Positions 49,501-56,773 of a DNA stretch of 64,000 nt are shown here, piece by piece. The position numbers and the translations under genes were made by a program. The stretch covers positions 372,001 to 436,000 of the forward strand of contig NZ_JAAEHL010000002.1 of NCBI RefSeq assembly GCF_010614725.1, read 5' to 3'. The notes beneath the pieces were generated by a model. That model had not been told where the DNA came from. It worked only from the letters and a program-made list of their open reading frames with translations, and made no database searches. Source of the DNA: Flavobacterium ajazii. GTDB taxonomy: Bacteria; Bacteroidota; Bacteroidia; Flavobacteriales; Flavobacteriaceae. The stretch's first letter is position 1, and each line of letters opens with the position of its first letter.

Positions 49501-49934
49501 ATAACTCCGGAGCGGTTTTATCAGTTGCAAAAGAATTATATCTAAAGAAAAGCACTTTGAAAGGTGATGAATTAGTAAAAATCACAAGTAAAAATCCTTT
49601 AAAAATTGGTGATTTAATTACCGTGAGATTAATTATTTCTGCGAAAGAAGATACAGAATACATTCATTTGAAAGATATGCGTGCTTCCTGTTTTGAGCCA
49701 GTAAATGTACTTTCTGAATATCAATATAAAGATCAATTGGGTTATTATATGAGTACAAAAGATGCCGCAACTCATTTCTTCTTTAGCAGGATTAACAAAG
49801 GAACTTATGTGTTAGAATATGATATAAGAGTCAATAACAGCGGTGAATTCTCTAATGGAATTACTACTATTCAAAGTATGTATGCTCCGGAATTTGCGAG
49901 CCATACAAAGGGTATTAGGGTGAAAGTAAATTAA
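43536..49934 (+). CDS. Large alpha-2-macroglobulin family protein with thioester and plug-like insert
   Basis: 2132 residues. Signal peptide MKNILFVFLLFSISLFAQ with no lipobox, unlike E. coli YfaS. An N-terminal helical region contains five 7-residue repeats (VDSAAAV type, residues 121-155). Macroglobulin domains follow (VEFYLDRAIYRPGQNVYFKG near 599-618 is the classic MG motif), then an insert at about 1292-1342 that resembles a TonB-receptor plug end (LYIIDGEI ... AIYGNKASAGAIIISTK). The A2M domain (FFPNLKTDSKGKVSFNFTSP) comes next, and the thioester motif C1585-A-E-Q1588 in a helical domain. A trap-type protease inhibitor of the cell envelope is the usual proposal. No penicillin-binding protein partner is adjacent. 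Confidence 0.93.
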   Translation: MKNILFVFLLFSISLFAQQNDKKWTKAINYENEGKIKSANEVVAKIYKKAVAKKDEPQMIKCFFYHSKYLQVLDENAKTKIVENLKKDINRVSIPSKAILNLIYAKHLKDKYNYDDVYAIVDSAVAYVDSAAAVVDSAAALIDAAAATIDTASVTGIKIEEIDSVAVPESDYVTAELISENDVVLAFEKTLENEEILKKTPLTSYKDIFDFPLLEKFKEENVYTYLVKENIDFYKEKIETWKIDHTALNNHKEELLGDSDTFLKFNLDFAKDENTRKVVSLYQKLEADNPSLENQFDRAQFCSQILLDSAESFSSYLDQLAKKATKNDLTQKIKLEKAKVLLQLASKETYPNNKVEALALLDEIIKKDDKSNTSKLASVQKQNILSKFLSVELIKNSYENENTRAHIQYTNVNKLSISFYKIDLSQAFKFEEVSEIRKDSLVKLILQKQKKISSETYNLIDKKNYFPYSTEVLLTKLPKGNYLVYFESDSDSKDKKAFGYETITVSNISALVSRKDQTETYQVLDRKTGKPLENVSIQLKDEVKKTNIDGITSFKVSTNQYAYDPRRIKFILENDSIVIPKNYIQYAEEYKTSENKRTDAKVEFYLDRAIYRPGQNVYFKGIVIQKNKTKTSVVANINYKVFVTNGNYQKIKEFDVKTNEYGSFFGEFIIPKNGMTGSYHIGVSRPDDIEKTDETFWNNTNLENSTKYFDVEEYKRPKFEVTFDTKKESFQLNAPVKIKGNAKAFAGSSISDAVVKYTVSRYTTYFRNYYGREENETLVVGETKTDASGKFTIDFTALPSENSLKENLPVFNYDIEASVTDINGETHTAQTSVKIGYHDLMLNVQIPNRIDTKDKNEIKLSSTNLNGEFLAAKGEVKLYFVSPFSNKFKPAIFNKAELEMISKEDFEKLFPYEMSENSINKEHSETLLFSKKIDTEKDKKIVLDFISNYKSGNYKIVFSAKDTFNNPVEATSNFSIKQSKDKYDPSKLFTVEQVNTDPKKDGYTLIKVASVIQELYLITNANYENKIYFENVVHLKNHETTIKIPLKNEFEKQIKIGFDCVFENENFTDEIAVSLKMQEPKLEWTVESFRTKIQPGSPENWSFKLNGLHTKTEAEVLASMYDSSLDQFTVTEWELLNFNNYNYNRANFKTSIGFEQIYSNVNYLNDIHLPFDLKDEEIKLKWFGFNFHNSRYGDSLGITIADIKDKKVGSETIKGDPDAVLTVDEPVGVGAVSNVVVDSAAAKVDMVRFVKPALLAASSSPEYYFQTNKVKFVPGQKITSGLTSMVIKATTLYIIDGEISSEDNFKKIDPENLLDIDFLTPDKATAIYGNKASAGAIIISTKTALQDLTQVKARKNLSETAFFFPNLKTDSKGKVSFNFTSPEALTSWKLRLLAHNKEAASGYLEKSVVTQKELMVLPNFPRFFREKDTIVISAKISNVTAEAKTGIASLQFFDAVTMQPIDAKMLNTDNIKNFTIPPYGNTTVNWTISIPEGLQGVQYKILAKAGNFSDGEENILPVLTNNMLVTESIPVWVRENSTKEYTFENLKNNNSTTLRNHQFTLEYTSNPTWLAIQSLPYLMEYEHECAEQTFARFYANALASEIISSNPKIATVFEDWRKNGKLNSKLEENEELKSIILAETPWLNDASQSEEEKKKNLALLFDLEKMKTSHEATFEKLKKKQNSSGGFPWFEGGDESEYITRHILAGLGHLSKLSKDEKNALKINEIAKTGIPYLDQKFLEHHKTRTRNLKKGDKFLWFNPYSDLHYLYTRSFYLEKYPLSDTLKKATKLYLETAKKEWLNYSIYEKGLASLILNRFEEKESAKTIIESLKETASNNEDWGMYWIANKAGWYWYQAPIETQALLIEAFAEVNQDTKSIDAMKVWLLKNKQTKNWPTTKSTTEAIYALLMQGTDWLSVKDNTVIKLGDEKIVTKKLAENEKEAATGYIKMNWRAEEVKKEMASIKIENKSKVPGFGGVYWQYFEDLDKIKNNSGAVLSVAKELYLKKSTLKGDELVKITSKNPLKIGDLITVRLIISAKEDTEYIHLKDMRASCFEPVNVLSEYQYKDQLGYYMSTKDAATHFFFSRINKGTYVLEYDIRVNNSGEFSNGITTIQSMYAPEFASHTKGIRVKVN
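43896..44000 (+). repeat. Five in-frame heptad repeats inside the macroglobulin gene
   Basis: Codes for VDSAVAY-VDSAAAV and then VDSAAAL-IDAAAAT-IDTASVT (residues 121-155). The peptide pattern [VI]-D-[SAT]-A is kept while codons vary. A similar VVVDSAAAKVD occurs again about 1100 residues later. Confidence 0.75.
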
Positions 49935-49947
49935 CCTGTTGATAAGG

Positions 49948-49971
49948 GCTTCGACTCCGCTCAGCCTGACA
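49948..49971. repeat. GCTTCGACT intergenic word, copy 1
   Basis: GCTTCGACTCCGCTCAGCCT followed by GACA, just after the macroglobulin stop. The first nine bases recur at 56828-56836, again in an intergenic position. Locally G+C rich compared with its surroundings. Confidence 0.4.
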
Positions 49972-49992
49972 TAGCTAAAATCAAGGTAACAA

Positions 49993-50023
49993 AAACCCGA
50001 CAGATTTGAATTCTGTCGGGTTT
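49993..50023. terminator. Bidirectional terminator between the macroglobulin and S46 peptidase genes
   Basis: AAACCCGACAGA (49993-50004) pairs perfectly with TCTGTCGGGTTT (50012-50023) around 7 nt, with A/T tails on both sides. Confidence 0.9.
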
Positions 50024-50044
50024 AATTTTTATACAAAATTGAGA

Positions 50045-52189
50045 TTATTTTGCAATCGTCAATTCGTCAATAATATTTTTTGCTCCTGCGTATTTGTCGA
50101 TAATCCAAAGTACGTAACGAATATCAACGTTGATAGTTCTTTGTAATTTAGAGTCGAAAATTACGTCTCCTGCCATTGCTTCGATGTTCCCGTCAAAAGC
50201 GATTCCGATTAATTCTCCTTTTCCGTTAAGAACCGGTGAACCAGAGTTTCCTCCTGTAATATCGTTATCAGTCAAGAAATTCACTGGCATATAACCCGCT
50301 TTATCAGCATATTGTCCAAAATCTTTTGCATTGTTTAATTCTAACAAACGTTTTGGCAAATCAAATTCAGCATCTCCGGCTTTGTATTTTTTTACCATAC
50401 TAGCCATATCTGTATAATTGTTGATTTTTGCATCGTTGCGAGGATCAGCTGGTAAAGCACGAACTTTTCCGTAAGTTAATCTCAAAGTAGAGTTTGCATC
50501 CGGATATTTAACCGCATTCAATTTTGATTCTCTTAAACCTTCTACCAATAAACGGTAAGCGGTTGCAAAACCATCATCCGCTTTTGCCTGATCATCTGAT
50601 TTAGCTCGGTACTTTGTCAACAAATCAGTAGAGATAATATACAAAGGATCAAGTGGAAGTGCCGCCGGTTTTGGACTTGCTAAGTATTCTAAAACCTTTT
50701 CTTTAGATGTAAAGAAACTTGTTTCAGTTGCTTTTGCAATATCCGCAGTAAAATCACCATTATTAGCTGCTTTCATTTTAGCGATTTGTGGCGCTAAACC
50801 ATATTCAGCCGCTTTTGCAGCATATAAATTTAACTGCGCTGTCAATACATCTTTTTCTAATGGAGGATAAAATTCACCATAAATACTCTCCACCATTGCA
50901 TTGATTTTAGGAAGCATTTCTGCTTTTTTAGCATCATTTTCCTTAGAGTATGCAATTAATGCATTTCCTAAAGTTGCAGGTCCTGTTGCAAGAGCTGAAG
51001 TACGTAAAAGCTGTATTAAATAATTATCATGAGTCGCTTTTAAATTCGTTTCTCTGTAATAATCATTGATTGTTGGAATAACATTTTCGTATTTTTCTTT
51101 ATTAGCAGGTTTACTCGCCCATTCGTAAAATTTATCTTCCTGAGCTGCTTTTATATCTACTGTTCCAGCTTTTGTCAACGCATCAATCATACCCTGACGG
51201 TTTTTCCAGTAATTGGCAGTCGAAGCATATTTTGAAGCATATTGCAAACGAACAGTAGCATCCTTATCCATATACTTTTTCATTTGGTCCATTCCGGTTT
51301 TAGCACCTTCAACCCATGCAGGATAAGCATATTTTATGTTTTGTTCGATTCCTCCGGCCGGCATCCAACGGTTTGTTCTTCCTGGGTAACCTAAAATCAT
51401 TGCAAAATCATTTTCTTTTACTCCTTTGATACTTACCGGAAGATAATGTTTTGGCTGCAATGGCACATTGTCTTTAGAATATTCTGCAGGATTGCCGTCT
51501 TTGTCAGCATATACTCTGAACATTGAGAAATCTCCTGTTTGACGAGGCCACTCCCAGTTGTCAGTGTCTCCACCAAATTTACCAACACTTTCAGGAGGCG
51601 TTCCAACTAAACGTACGTCTGTATAATCCTGATAAACGAAATAATAATATTCATTTCCCTGAAAAAAAGGACGAACAGAAACGGTATATTTTCCGCCTTC
51701 GTTATTTTCCTTTTCGATTAAAGCAATTTCCTGCTGAATGATTTTGTTTCTTTCCGTTTCTGTCATAGTAGGATTTACTTTTGACAAAATTCTTTTTGAG
51801 ACATCATCCATACGCACGAAGAAACGAACATACAAAGATTTTGGCTTCATTTCCTGACTACGGTCTTTCGCCCAGAAACCATCTTTTAAATAGTTTTGCT
51901 CAGCAGTTGAAAGTTCAGCAATTGCATCGTAACCGCAGTGGTGGTTGGTTAAAACCAAACCATTTTTAGAAACAATCTCAGCAGTACAGCCTCCGTTAAA
52001 CTGCACAATCGCATCTTTTAAACTATGGTGGTTAATGCTGTAAATTTCTTCGGCTGTCAATTGCAGACCCATTTTCTGCATATCTCTATGATTCAGTCTT
52101 TCGATGAACATTAAGAACCACATTCCTTCATCGGCTCTTACAGGGAATGCCATAAGGCACATGGTCAAGAATAAAATTATTTTTTTCAT
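50045..52189 (-). CDS. S46 family dipeptidyl-peptidase, DPP7-like
   Basis: 714 residues, the family length. Signal peptide (ILFLTMCLMAFPVRA). The catalytic His lies in NGLVLTNHHCGYDAIAELST (about 81-100), the Asp in GGDTDNWEWPRQTGDFSMFR, and Ser649 in ITGGNSGSPVLNGKGELIGI. The specificity position is Gly667 (AFDGN), as in DPP7, which prefers hydrophobic P1, and not Arg (FDRN) as in the acidic-specific DPP11. It removes dipeptides from peptides in the periplasm. Single gene with its own -7 box. Confidence 0.93.
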   Translation of the reverse strand: MKKIILFLTMCLMAFPVRADEGMWFLMFIERLNHRDMQKMGLQLTAEEIYSINHHSLKDAIVQFNGGCTAEIVSKNGLVLTNHHCGYDAIAELSTAEQNYLKDGFWAKDRSQEMKPKSLYVRFFVRMDDVSKRILSKVNPTMTETERNKIIQQEIALIEKENNEGGKYTVSVRPFFQGNEYYYFVYQDYTDVRLVGTPPESVGKFGGDTDNWEWPRQTGDFSMFRVYADKDGNPAEYSKDNVPLQPKHYLPVSIKGVKENDFAMILGYPGRTNRWMPAGGIEQNIKYAYPAWVEGAKTGMDQMKKYMDKDATVRLQYASKYASTANYWKNRQGMIDALTKAGTVDIKAAQEDKFYEWASKPANKEKYENVIPTINDYYRETNLKATHDNYLIQLLRTSALATGPATLGNALIAYSKENDAKKAEMLPKINAMVESIYGEFYPPLEKDVLTAQLNLYAAKAAEYGLAPQIAKMKAANNGDFTADIAKATETSFFTSKEKVLEYLASPKPAALPLDPLYIISTDLLTKYRAKSDDQAKADDGFATAYRLLVEGLRESKLNAVKYPDANSTLRLTYGKVRALPADPRNDAKINNYTDMASMVKKYKAGDAEFDLPKRLLELNNAKDFGQYADKAGYMPVNFLTDNDITGGNSGSPVLNGKGELIGIAFDGNIEAMAGDVIFDSKLQRTINVDIRYVLWIIDKYAGAKNIIDELTIAK

Positions 52190-52209
52190 GTTATTTTGTT
52201 TAAGTCTTG

Positions 52210-52217
52210 CGAAGATA
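52210..52217 (-). promoter_or_regulatory. -7-like box (TATCTTCG) before the S46 peptidase gene
   Basis: TATCTTCG is one base from the TAnnTTTG consensus, 20 nt before ATG 52189. The same variant occurs near 61514 before the SanA-like gene. Confidence 0.35.
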
Positions 52218-52314
52218 ATTCATTTTCACAATCATAACACTTAATTCACATTGAAAATCAAATTTAGAAGTCTCTTTTTATTGCTTTTTTGCGAATTTAA
52301 CATTTTATTAAAAA

Positions 52315-52344
52315 CAAAAAAGGTGTCCTGCAGTACAGAACACC
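52315..52344 (-). terminator. Terminator of obgE
   Basis: On the minus strand GGTGTTCTG and CAGGACACC pair (one G-U) around 5 nt and are followed by six T and more T-rich sequence, 25 nt after the obgE stop. Confidence 0.9.
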
Positions 52345-52368
52345 CTCATATAAAATTCAATATTTTTT

Positions 52369-53370
52369 TTACTCATTAAGCATTTTCCAAAGCTTATCTT
52401 TCAAATCAGTCAAACCTTGCTGAGCAACAGATGAAATAAACATATAAGGAACTCCTTTGAAAGAAATATCTAACTCGGCTTTCAGTTCGGCTTTCAATTC
52501 ATCATCCAGCATATCGCATTTTGAAATAACGACAAGACGTTCTTTGTCTAACATTTCAGGATTATATTTCGTCAACTCATTAACCAAAATATCATATTCA
52601 CCTTTAATATCTGCCGTGTCAACAGGAATCAAAAACAATAAAGTTGAGTTACGTTCAATATGTCGAAGGAAATAATGCCCTAAACCTTTTCCTTCTGCAG
52701 CACCTTCAATAATTCCTGGAATGTCTGCAATTACAAAAGACTGAAAATCTCTGTAAGCCACGATTCCTAAATTAGGCTTTAAAGTAGTAAAAGGATAATC
52801 GGCAATTTTTGGTTTTGCTGAAGTCAATACAGACAATAATGTAGATTTCCCTGCATTTGGGAAACCAACCAAACCAACATCTGCCAGAACTTTAAGTTCC
52901 AAAATCACATCCATTTCTAAACCCGGTAAACCAGGCTGTGCGTAACGAGGCGTTTGATTTGTCGAACTTCTAAAATGCCAGTTTCCTAAACCTCCTTTTC
53001 CTCCTTTTGCCAGAATCTTTTTTTCACCGTGTTCTGTAACTTCAAAAAGCGTTTCCCCGGTTTCTTTGTCTTTTACAACAGTTCCAAGAGGCACTTCAAT
53101 GATTTTATCTTCTCCGTCTGCACCTGTACTTCTGTCAGAACCTCCGTCTCCACCATGACCCGCTTTAATATGACGTGCAAACTTTAAATGAAATAATGTC
53201 CAGAGTCCTTTATTCCCAACTAAATATACATGTCCTCCACGTCCACCGTCTCCTCCGTCCGGACCTCCTTTTTCAATAAATTTCTCTCTATGTAAATGCG
53301 TAGATCCTTTCCCTCCTTTTCCGGAAGAAACATATATCTTAACGTAATCTACAAAATTTCCTTCTGTCAT
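52369..53370 (-). CDS. obgE: GTPase ObgE (CgtA)
   Basis: 333 residues. The Gly-rich Obg fold ([40 protein letters not shown]) is followed by the G domain with G1 GFPNAGKST (169-177), G2/switch [15 protein letters not shown]3 [14 protein letters not shown] and G4 VISKCDML. No C-terminal OCT domain. Ribosome assembly and stress GTPase. Confidence 0.97.
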   Translation of the reverse strand: MTEGNFVDYVKIYVSSGKGGKGSTHLHREKFIEKGGPDGGDGGRGGHVYLVGNKGLWTLFHLKFARHIKAGHGGDGGSDRSTGADGEDKIIEVPLGTVVKDKETGETLFEVTEHGEKKILAKGGKGGLGNWHFRSSTNQTPRYAQPGLPGLEMDVILELKVLADVGLVGFPNAGKSTLLSVLTSAKPKIADYPFTTLKPNLGIVAYRDFQSFVIADIPGIIEGAAEGKGLGHYFLRHIERNSTLLFLIPVDTADIKGEYDILVNELTKYNPEMLDKERLVVISKCDMLDDELKAELKAELDISFKGVPYMFISSVAQQGLTDLKDKLWKMLNE

Positions 53371-53387
53371 TTTCTTTGTTTATGTAT

Positions 53388-53448
53388 AGTTTCAGGTTTC
53401 AGGTTTCAGGTTATGCATTACGCAACTTGAAACTTTAAACATGAAACA
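53388..53448. repeat. GTTTCAGGTT direct and inverted repeats
   Basis: Three overlapping GTTTCAGGT units (about 53390-53412) face AACTTGAAAC and ACATGAAAC (about 53424-53447). It lies between the CNNM/CBS gene and obgE. It shares words with the repeat at 4310-4352. Confidence 0.5.
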
Positions 53449-53457
53449 AATTTTCCT

Positions 53458-54732
53458 CTACTCTTTTAAAGCTTTTACTAACACTTTATCAATCTTAACG
53501 CCGTCCATATCGACAACTTCTAAGACAAATTTCTGCCAAACTAACTTCTCACCTTCTTTTGGGATATGAGAAAGTTCAGTCATAATCATTCCACTTACGG
53601 TGTTTACTTCGTAATCGTTTGTTAATTCGTCTAATTCAAAATAGGTTAAGAAATCGTGCAACGAATAATGCCCGTCAACCAGCCATGAACCGTCTTCTCT
53701 TTCTATAAGCTGGAATTCATCTTTGTAAAATTCAGATGCGTCACCAACCAAAGCTTCAAGGATATCGTTCAGGGTAATCAGTCCCTGAAAAACGCCATAT
53801 TCGTCTGAAACCAACGCATAATGAATACCTGTTTTTTTAAAATTTTCCAAAGCTTTGTAAGCAGTGGTTTGTTCCATTAAATAAGGAGCTTCCGTCATTA
53901 TTGAAGCCAAATCAAAATTATCTTTTTCGATATTGGCAAAAATATTTTTTAAGGTCACAACTCCAACAATATCATCATAATTATCATTGTAAACCGGATA
54001 AACTGCATGTAAATCCTGAACCACCAGCTCTTTAATTTTAGCTTTATCTTCTTTTAAAGGAAGCATATCTACCGATTTACGATGTGTCATCAACGAGCTT
54101 ACTTTGCGGTCTCCAATATGAAAAACTCTCTCCACAATATCCTGCTCAATTTCCTGAACTTCCCCCACTTCGGTACCCTCTTTAATGATGGCCTTGATTT
54201 CTTCTTCCGTAACTTTTCCGTCAGCGGTTGGTTTGATTTGCAAAATATTCAACAAGAAATCTGTTGAAGAAGTTAATAACCAAATAAATGGTGCCGTAAT
54301 GATCGAAATTACTTTCATCGGCATGGCTACCATTTTGGCAATTGATTCTGGATAATTTAATCCAATTCGTTTTGGCAGTAATTCTCCCAAAACCAATGAG
54401 AAAAAAGTCAATACAACTACCACAATTCCAACTGCAACTGAATGTGCATAAGGTTTTAAAACTGCAATGCCGCCAACAAAAGTTTCGACATCCATTGTGA
54501 TTTTATCTCCGGAATAAATACCCGTCAAAATTCCGATTAAGGTAATTCCGATTTGTACTGTTGATAAAAATTTGTTTGGGGAATTGGCTAAATCGAGTGC
54601 CGTTTTAGCGCTTTTGTTGCCTTTTTTTGCTGCTGTTTCAAGCCTGTTTTTACGGGCCGAAATCAAAGCGATTTCAGACATGGAGAAAACTCCGTTTAAT
54701 AAAATCAGAAAAAATATAATTAGTATTTCCAA
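53458..54732 (-). CDS. CNNM-domain/CBS transporter-like protein (hemolysin family)
   Basis: 424 residues. DUF21/CNNM membrane domain with about four helices (MEILIIFFLILLNGVFSMSE; VGIVVVVLTFFSLVLGELLP; SIAKMVAMPMKVISIITAPF), two CBS domains (SLMTHRKSVDMLPL; DIVGVVTLKNIFANIEKDNF; YGVFQGLITLNDILEALVGD) and a C-terminal CorC/HlyC transporter-associated domain (LVDGHYSLHDFLTYFELDEL). Members are linked to magnesium or cobalt efflux; a hemolysin role is only a name. It follows adk by 200 bp containing a dispersed repeat. Confidence 0.9.
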   Translation of the reverse strand: MEILIIFFLILLNGVFSMSEIALISARKNRLETAAKKGNKSAKTALDLANSPNKFLSTVQIGITLIGILTGIYSGDKITMDVETFVGGIAVLKPYAHSVAVGIVVVVLTFFSLVLGELLPKRIGLNYPESIAKMVAMPMKVISIITAPFIWLLTSSTDFLLNILQIKPTADGKVTEEEIKAIIKEGTEVGEVQEIEQDIVERVFHIGDRKVSSLMTHRKSVDMLPLKEDKAKIKELVVQDLHAVYPVYNDNYDDIVGVVTLKNIFANIEKDNFDLASIMTEAPYLMEQTTAYKALENFKKTGIHYALVSDEYGVFQGLITLNDILEALVGDASEFYKDEFQLIEREDGSWLVDGHYSLHDFLTYFELDELTNDYEVNTVSGMIMTELSHIPKEGEKLVWQKFVLEVVDMDGVKIDKVLVKALKE

Positions 54733-54791
54733 TTGAGTGTAGGTTCGTTATAAAAATGTTTTCGTTAAAAATAATTCGCAATCTTGATTTT

Positions 54792-54932
54792 TAGCCCAGA
54801 TGGAAGAGAAAAGCCCGGAGCTAAAAAAACTAATTTTTCCTACCAGAAAACAGCGACCAGCGGAAGCTCGTTTTATGGTTTGGAAAAATAGTTTTTTTAG
54901 CGAGGACTTGTAACGTACAGCTGGAAAAGCTT
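54792..54932. repeat. Dispersed structured element, copy B (long hairpin core)
   Basis: Arms TAGCCCAGATGGAA and CAGCTGGAAAAGCTTCT match copy A (2035-2110). The core is different: a 20-bp stem with one bulge, 54820-54840 (GCTAAAAAAACTA, A, TTTTTCC) with 54882-54901 (GGAAAAATAGTTTTTTTAGC), and further partial pairing inside. The right arm itself folds as AGCT-GGAAA-AGCT. It begins at the adk stop codon (54933-54935). It is too long and too far from a T-run to be a plain terminator. Confidence 0.65.
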
Positions 54933-55505
54933 CTACAAATTATCTATAACTGACGTTAATCGCTCTGTAATCTGCTCGATAGTTCCGATACCGTTTACGG
55001 CATGAAATTTATTTTGCTCTTTATAATACCCAATTAACGGAGCTGTTTTTTCGTTGTATTCCTGATACCTCATACGAATTTTTTCTTCGTCCTGATCATC
55101 TGCTCTTCCACTTGTTTTTCCTCTTTCTAATAAACGTGCTACCAAAATTTCGTCATCAGCTTCTAAAGCGATTGTTGCTGTTACGCTTGATCCGATTGTT
55201 GGCAAAAATTTATCTAAAGCCTCTGCCTGATTAATTGTTCTTGGATAACCGTCGAACAAAAATCCTGCTGTATCCGGATGCTTTTTTACCTCATCAATTA
55301 ACATTGCAGTTGTTACTTCACAAGGAACCAATTCTCCATTGTCCATAAAAACTCTTGCTTTTTTTCCAAGTTCAGTATCATTTTTTAAATTGAAACGAAA
55401 AATATCTCCTGTTGAAAGGTGTGTTAAATTGTATTTTTCTTTTAAAAATTCTGCCTGAGTTCCTTTTCCTGCTCCAGGCTTTCCAAATAAAACGATGTTA
55501 ATCAT
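54933..55505 (-). CDS. adk: Adenylate kinase
   Basis: 190 residues, the short-LID form without zinc cysteines. P-loop GKPGAGKGT (8-16), NMP-binding STGDIFRFNLKNDTELGKKA, GYPRTINQAEALD, and the LID region LLERGKTSGRADDQDEEKIR. It keeps the AMP/ADP/ATP balance. It follows hpt by 72 bp on the same strand, a pairing that links purine salvage with nucleotide phosphorylation. Confidence 0.98.
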   Translation of the reverse strand: MINIVLFGKPGAGKGTQAEFLKEKYNLTHLSTGDIFRFNLKNDTELGKKARVFMDNGELVPCEVTTAMLIDEVKKHPDTAGFLFDGYPRTINQAEALDKFLPTIGSSVTATIALEADDEILVARLLERGKTSGRADDQDEEKIRMRYQEYNEKTAPLIGYYKEQNKFHAVNGIGTIEQITERLTSVIDNL

Positions 55506-55577
55506 AATGAAAGTAATTGTTGTGCTTCTTGTTTTTTAAGAAGTTTAAAATGAATATATAGTTGTCTTTGTTTAAAA

Positions 55578-56108
55578 TTATTCTGCTAACTTATAGATTT
55601 CGGGTAAATTTCTCCCTAAACCATCGTAGTCCAGGCCGTAGCCTACAATGAATTTGTTTGGAATCCTGATTCCGATGTAATCTATTTTGATATCTTTTTT
55701 ATAAGCATCGGGTTTAAAGAACAAAGTTGCAATTTTAAAATGTTTTACATTTTGTTCTTTAAACTTATGTTTTAATTCTTCGATTGTATTTCCTGTGTCA
55801 ATAATATCTTCGATTATGACAACAGTTCTTCCTGAAAGGTCCTGATTAATTCCGATTAATTCTTTAACCGAATTTGTACTTTCAGTTCCTTCATACGATG
55901 CCATTTTGATAAATGAAACTTCGCATGGTTTTTTATATTTTTTCAGAAAATCAGCTACAACCATAAAAGCGCCATTCAAAACTCCGATAAAAATTGGTGT
56001 ATCATCCCCAAAATCATCTTCTACCTGCGCCACTATTTTGGATAAAGCAAAATCAATTTCTTTAGCCGAAATAAATGGAACGAATTGTTTATCGTGAAGT
56101 TGTATCAT
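55578..56108 (-). CDS. hpt: Hypoxanthine phosphoribosyltransferase
   Basis: 176 residues. The PRPP-binding motif IIEDIIDTGNT is at 98-108, and the hood GVLNGAFMVVADFLKKYKKP and the C-terminal YIGIRIPNKFIVGYGLDYDG flank it. It salvages hypoxanthine (and likely guanine) to IMP/GMP. The promoter box TATCTTTG lies 23 nt upstream; it precedes adk. Confidence 0.95.
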   Translation of the reverse strand: MIQLHDKQFVPFISAKEIDFALSKIVAQVEDDFGDDTPIFIGVLNGAFMVVADFLKKYKKPCEVSFIKMASYEGTESTNSVKELIGINQDLSGRTVVIIEDIIDTGNTIEELKHKFKEQNVKHFKIATLFFKPDAYKKDIKIDYIGIRIPNKFIVGYGLDYDGLGRNLPEIYKLAE

Positions 56109-56131
56109 TATTTCTATTTTAAAATAATGGA

Positions 56132-56139
56132 CAAAGATA
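56132..56139 (-). promoter_or_regulatory. -7 box (TATCTTTG) of hpt
   Basis: Perfect TAnnTTTG on the minus strand, 23 nt before ATG 56108; divergent from the promoter at 56152-56180. Confidence 0.5.
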
Positions 56140-56151
56140 CTGAATTCGAAT

Positions 56152-56180
56152 TTGAGAACCGAAAATTGAGTCTAAATTTG
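56152..56180 (+). promoter_or_regulatory. Promoter of the 56206 gene
   Basis: TTG (56152-56154), 18-nt spacer, TAAATTTG (56173-56180), 25 nt before the ATG. Confidence 0.6.
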
Positions 56181-56205
56181 TATTTTAAAATCAAATTCAA
56201 AAAAA

Positions 56206-56757
56206 ATGCTTTCTGAACTACAAGAAAAACTGAATTACGTTAGTGCTCATAGAGAAAACCGCTTGAAATGCGCACAAGATGTTCTTGAAAACCCACATTT
56301 ATTTGACGAATTGGTTTCGATTTGCTTTTCGCCCGAAGATAAAAACAATCATAAAGCCTGCTGGATTTTAGAATTTGTTTCGTACGAAGAATTGCATTGG
56401 ATTCAGCCGCATCTTGATTTTTTCTGTTCGAATCTGAAAGTTTTAAAAGACGAAAGTTCCATGCGTCCTATTGCAAAAGTGGTTCAGCTTTTAGTAAAAT
56501 CACATTACAAGAAAAGCGAAAACGGGATTCAGCTTTCTGAAGAAAATCTACAAAACTGTATCGAAGCCTCTTTCGACTGGCTGATCAACGATACCAAAGT
56601 CGCCACAAAAGCCTATTCAATCAGAACCTTATATATACTAGGAAATTATTACGACTGGATTCATCCTGAACTCAAAGTCATAATTGATAAAGATTTCGGA
56701 GACCACTCCCCCGCCTATAAAGCCGTCGCCAAAGAAGTTTTGAAGAAAATAAAATAA
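56206..56757 (+). CDS. All-helical protein of unknown function (HEAT-like)
   Basis: 183 residues, rich in paired amphipathic helices (LSELQEKLNYVSAHRENRLK; CAQDVLENPHLFDELVSICF; ACWILEFVSYEELHWIQPHL; ATKAYSIRTLYILGNYYDWI). This looks like a short HEAT-type solenoid. It has no signal peptide and no catalytic motif. The fumarase/lyase signature of adenylosuccinate lyase is absent and the protein is far too short for one, so such a label would not be supported. It sits divergent from hpt and upstream of purKE, which hints at purine metabolism but proves nothing. Confidence 0.7.
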   Translation: MLSELQEKLNYVSAHRENRLKCAQDVLENPHLFDELVSICFSPEDKNNHKACWILEFVSYEELHWIQPHLDFFCSNLKVLKDESSMRPIAKVVQLLVKSHYKKSENGIQLSEENLQNCIEASFDWLINDTKVATKAYSIRTLYILGNYYDWIHPELKVIIDKDFGDHSPAYKAVAKEVLKKIK

Positions 56758-56773
56758 GTTTTTGATAGCCACG

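Noticed and set aside
54792..54932. Simple intrinsic terminator for adk
   Set aside because: Too long, the T-run lies inside the stem and not after it, and the same arms occur at another locus with a different core.
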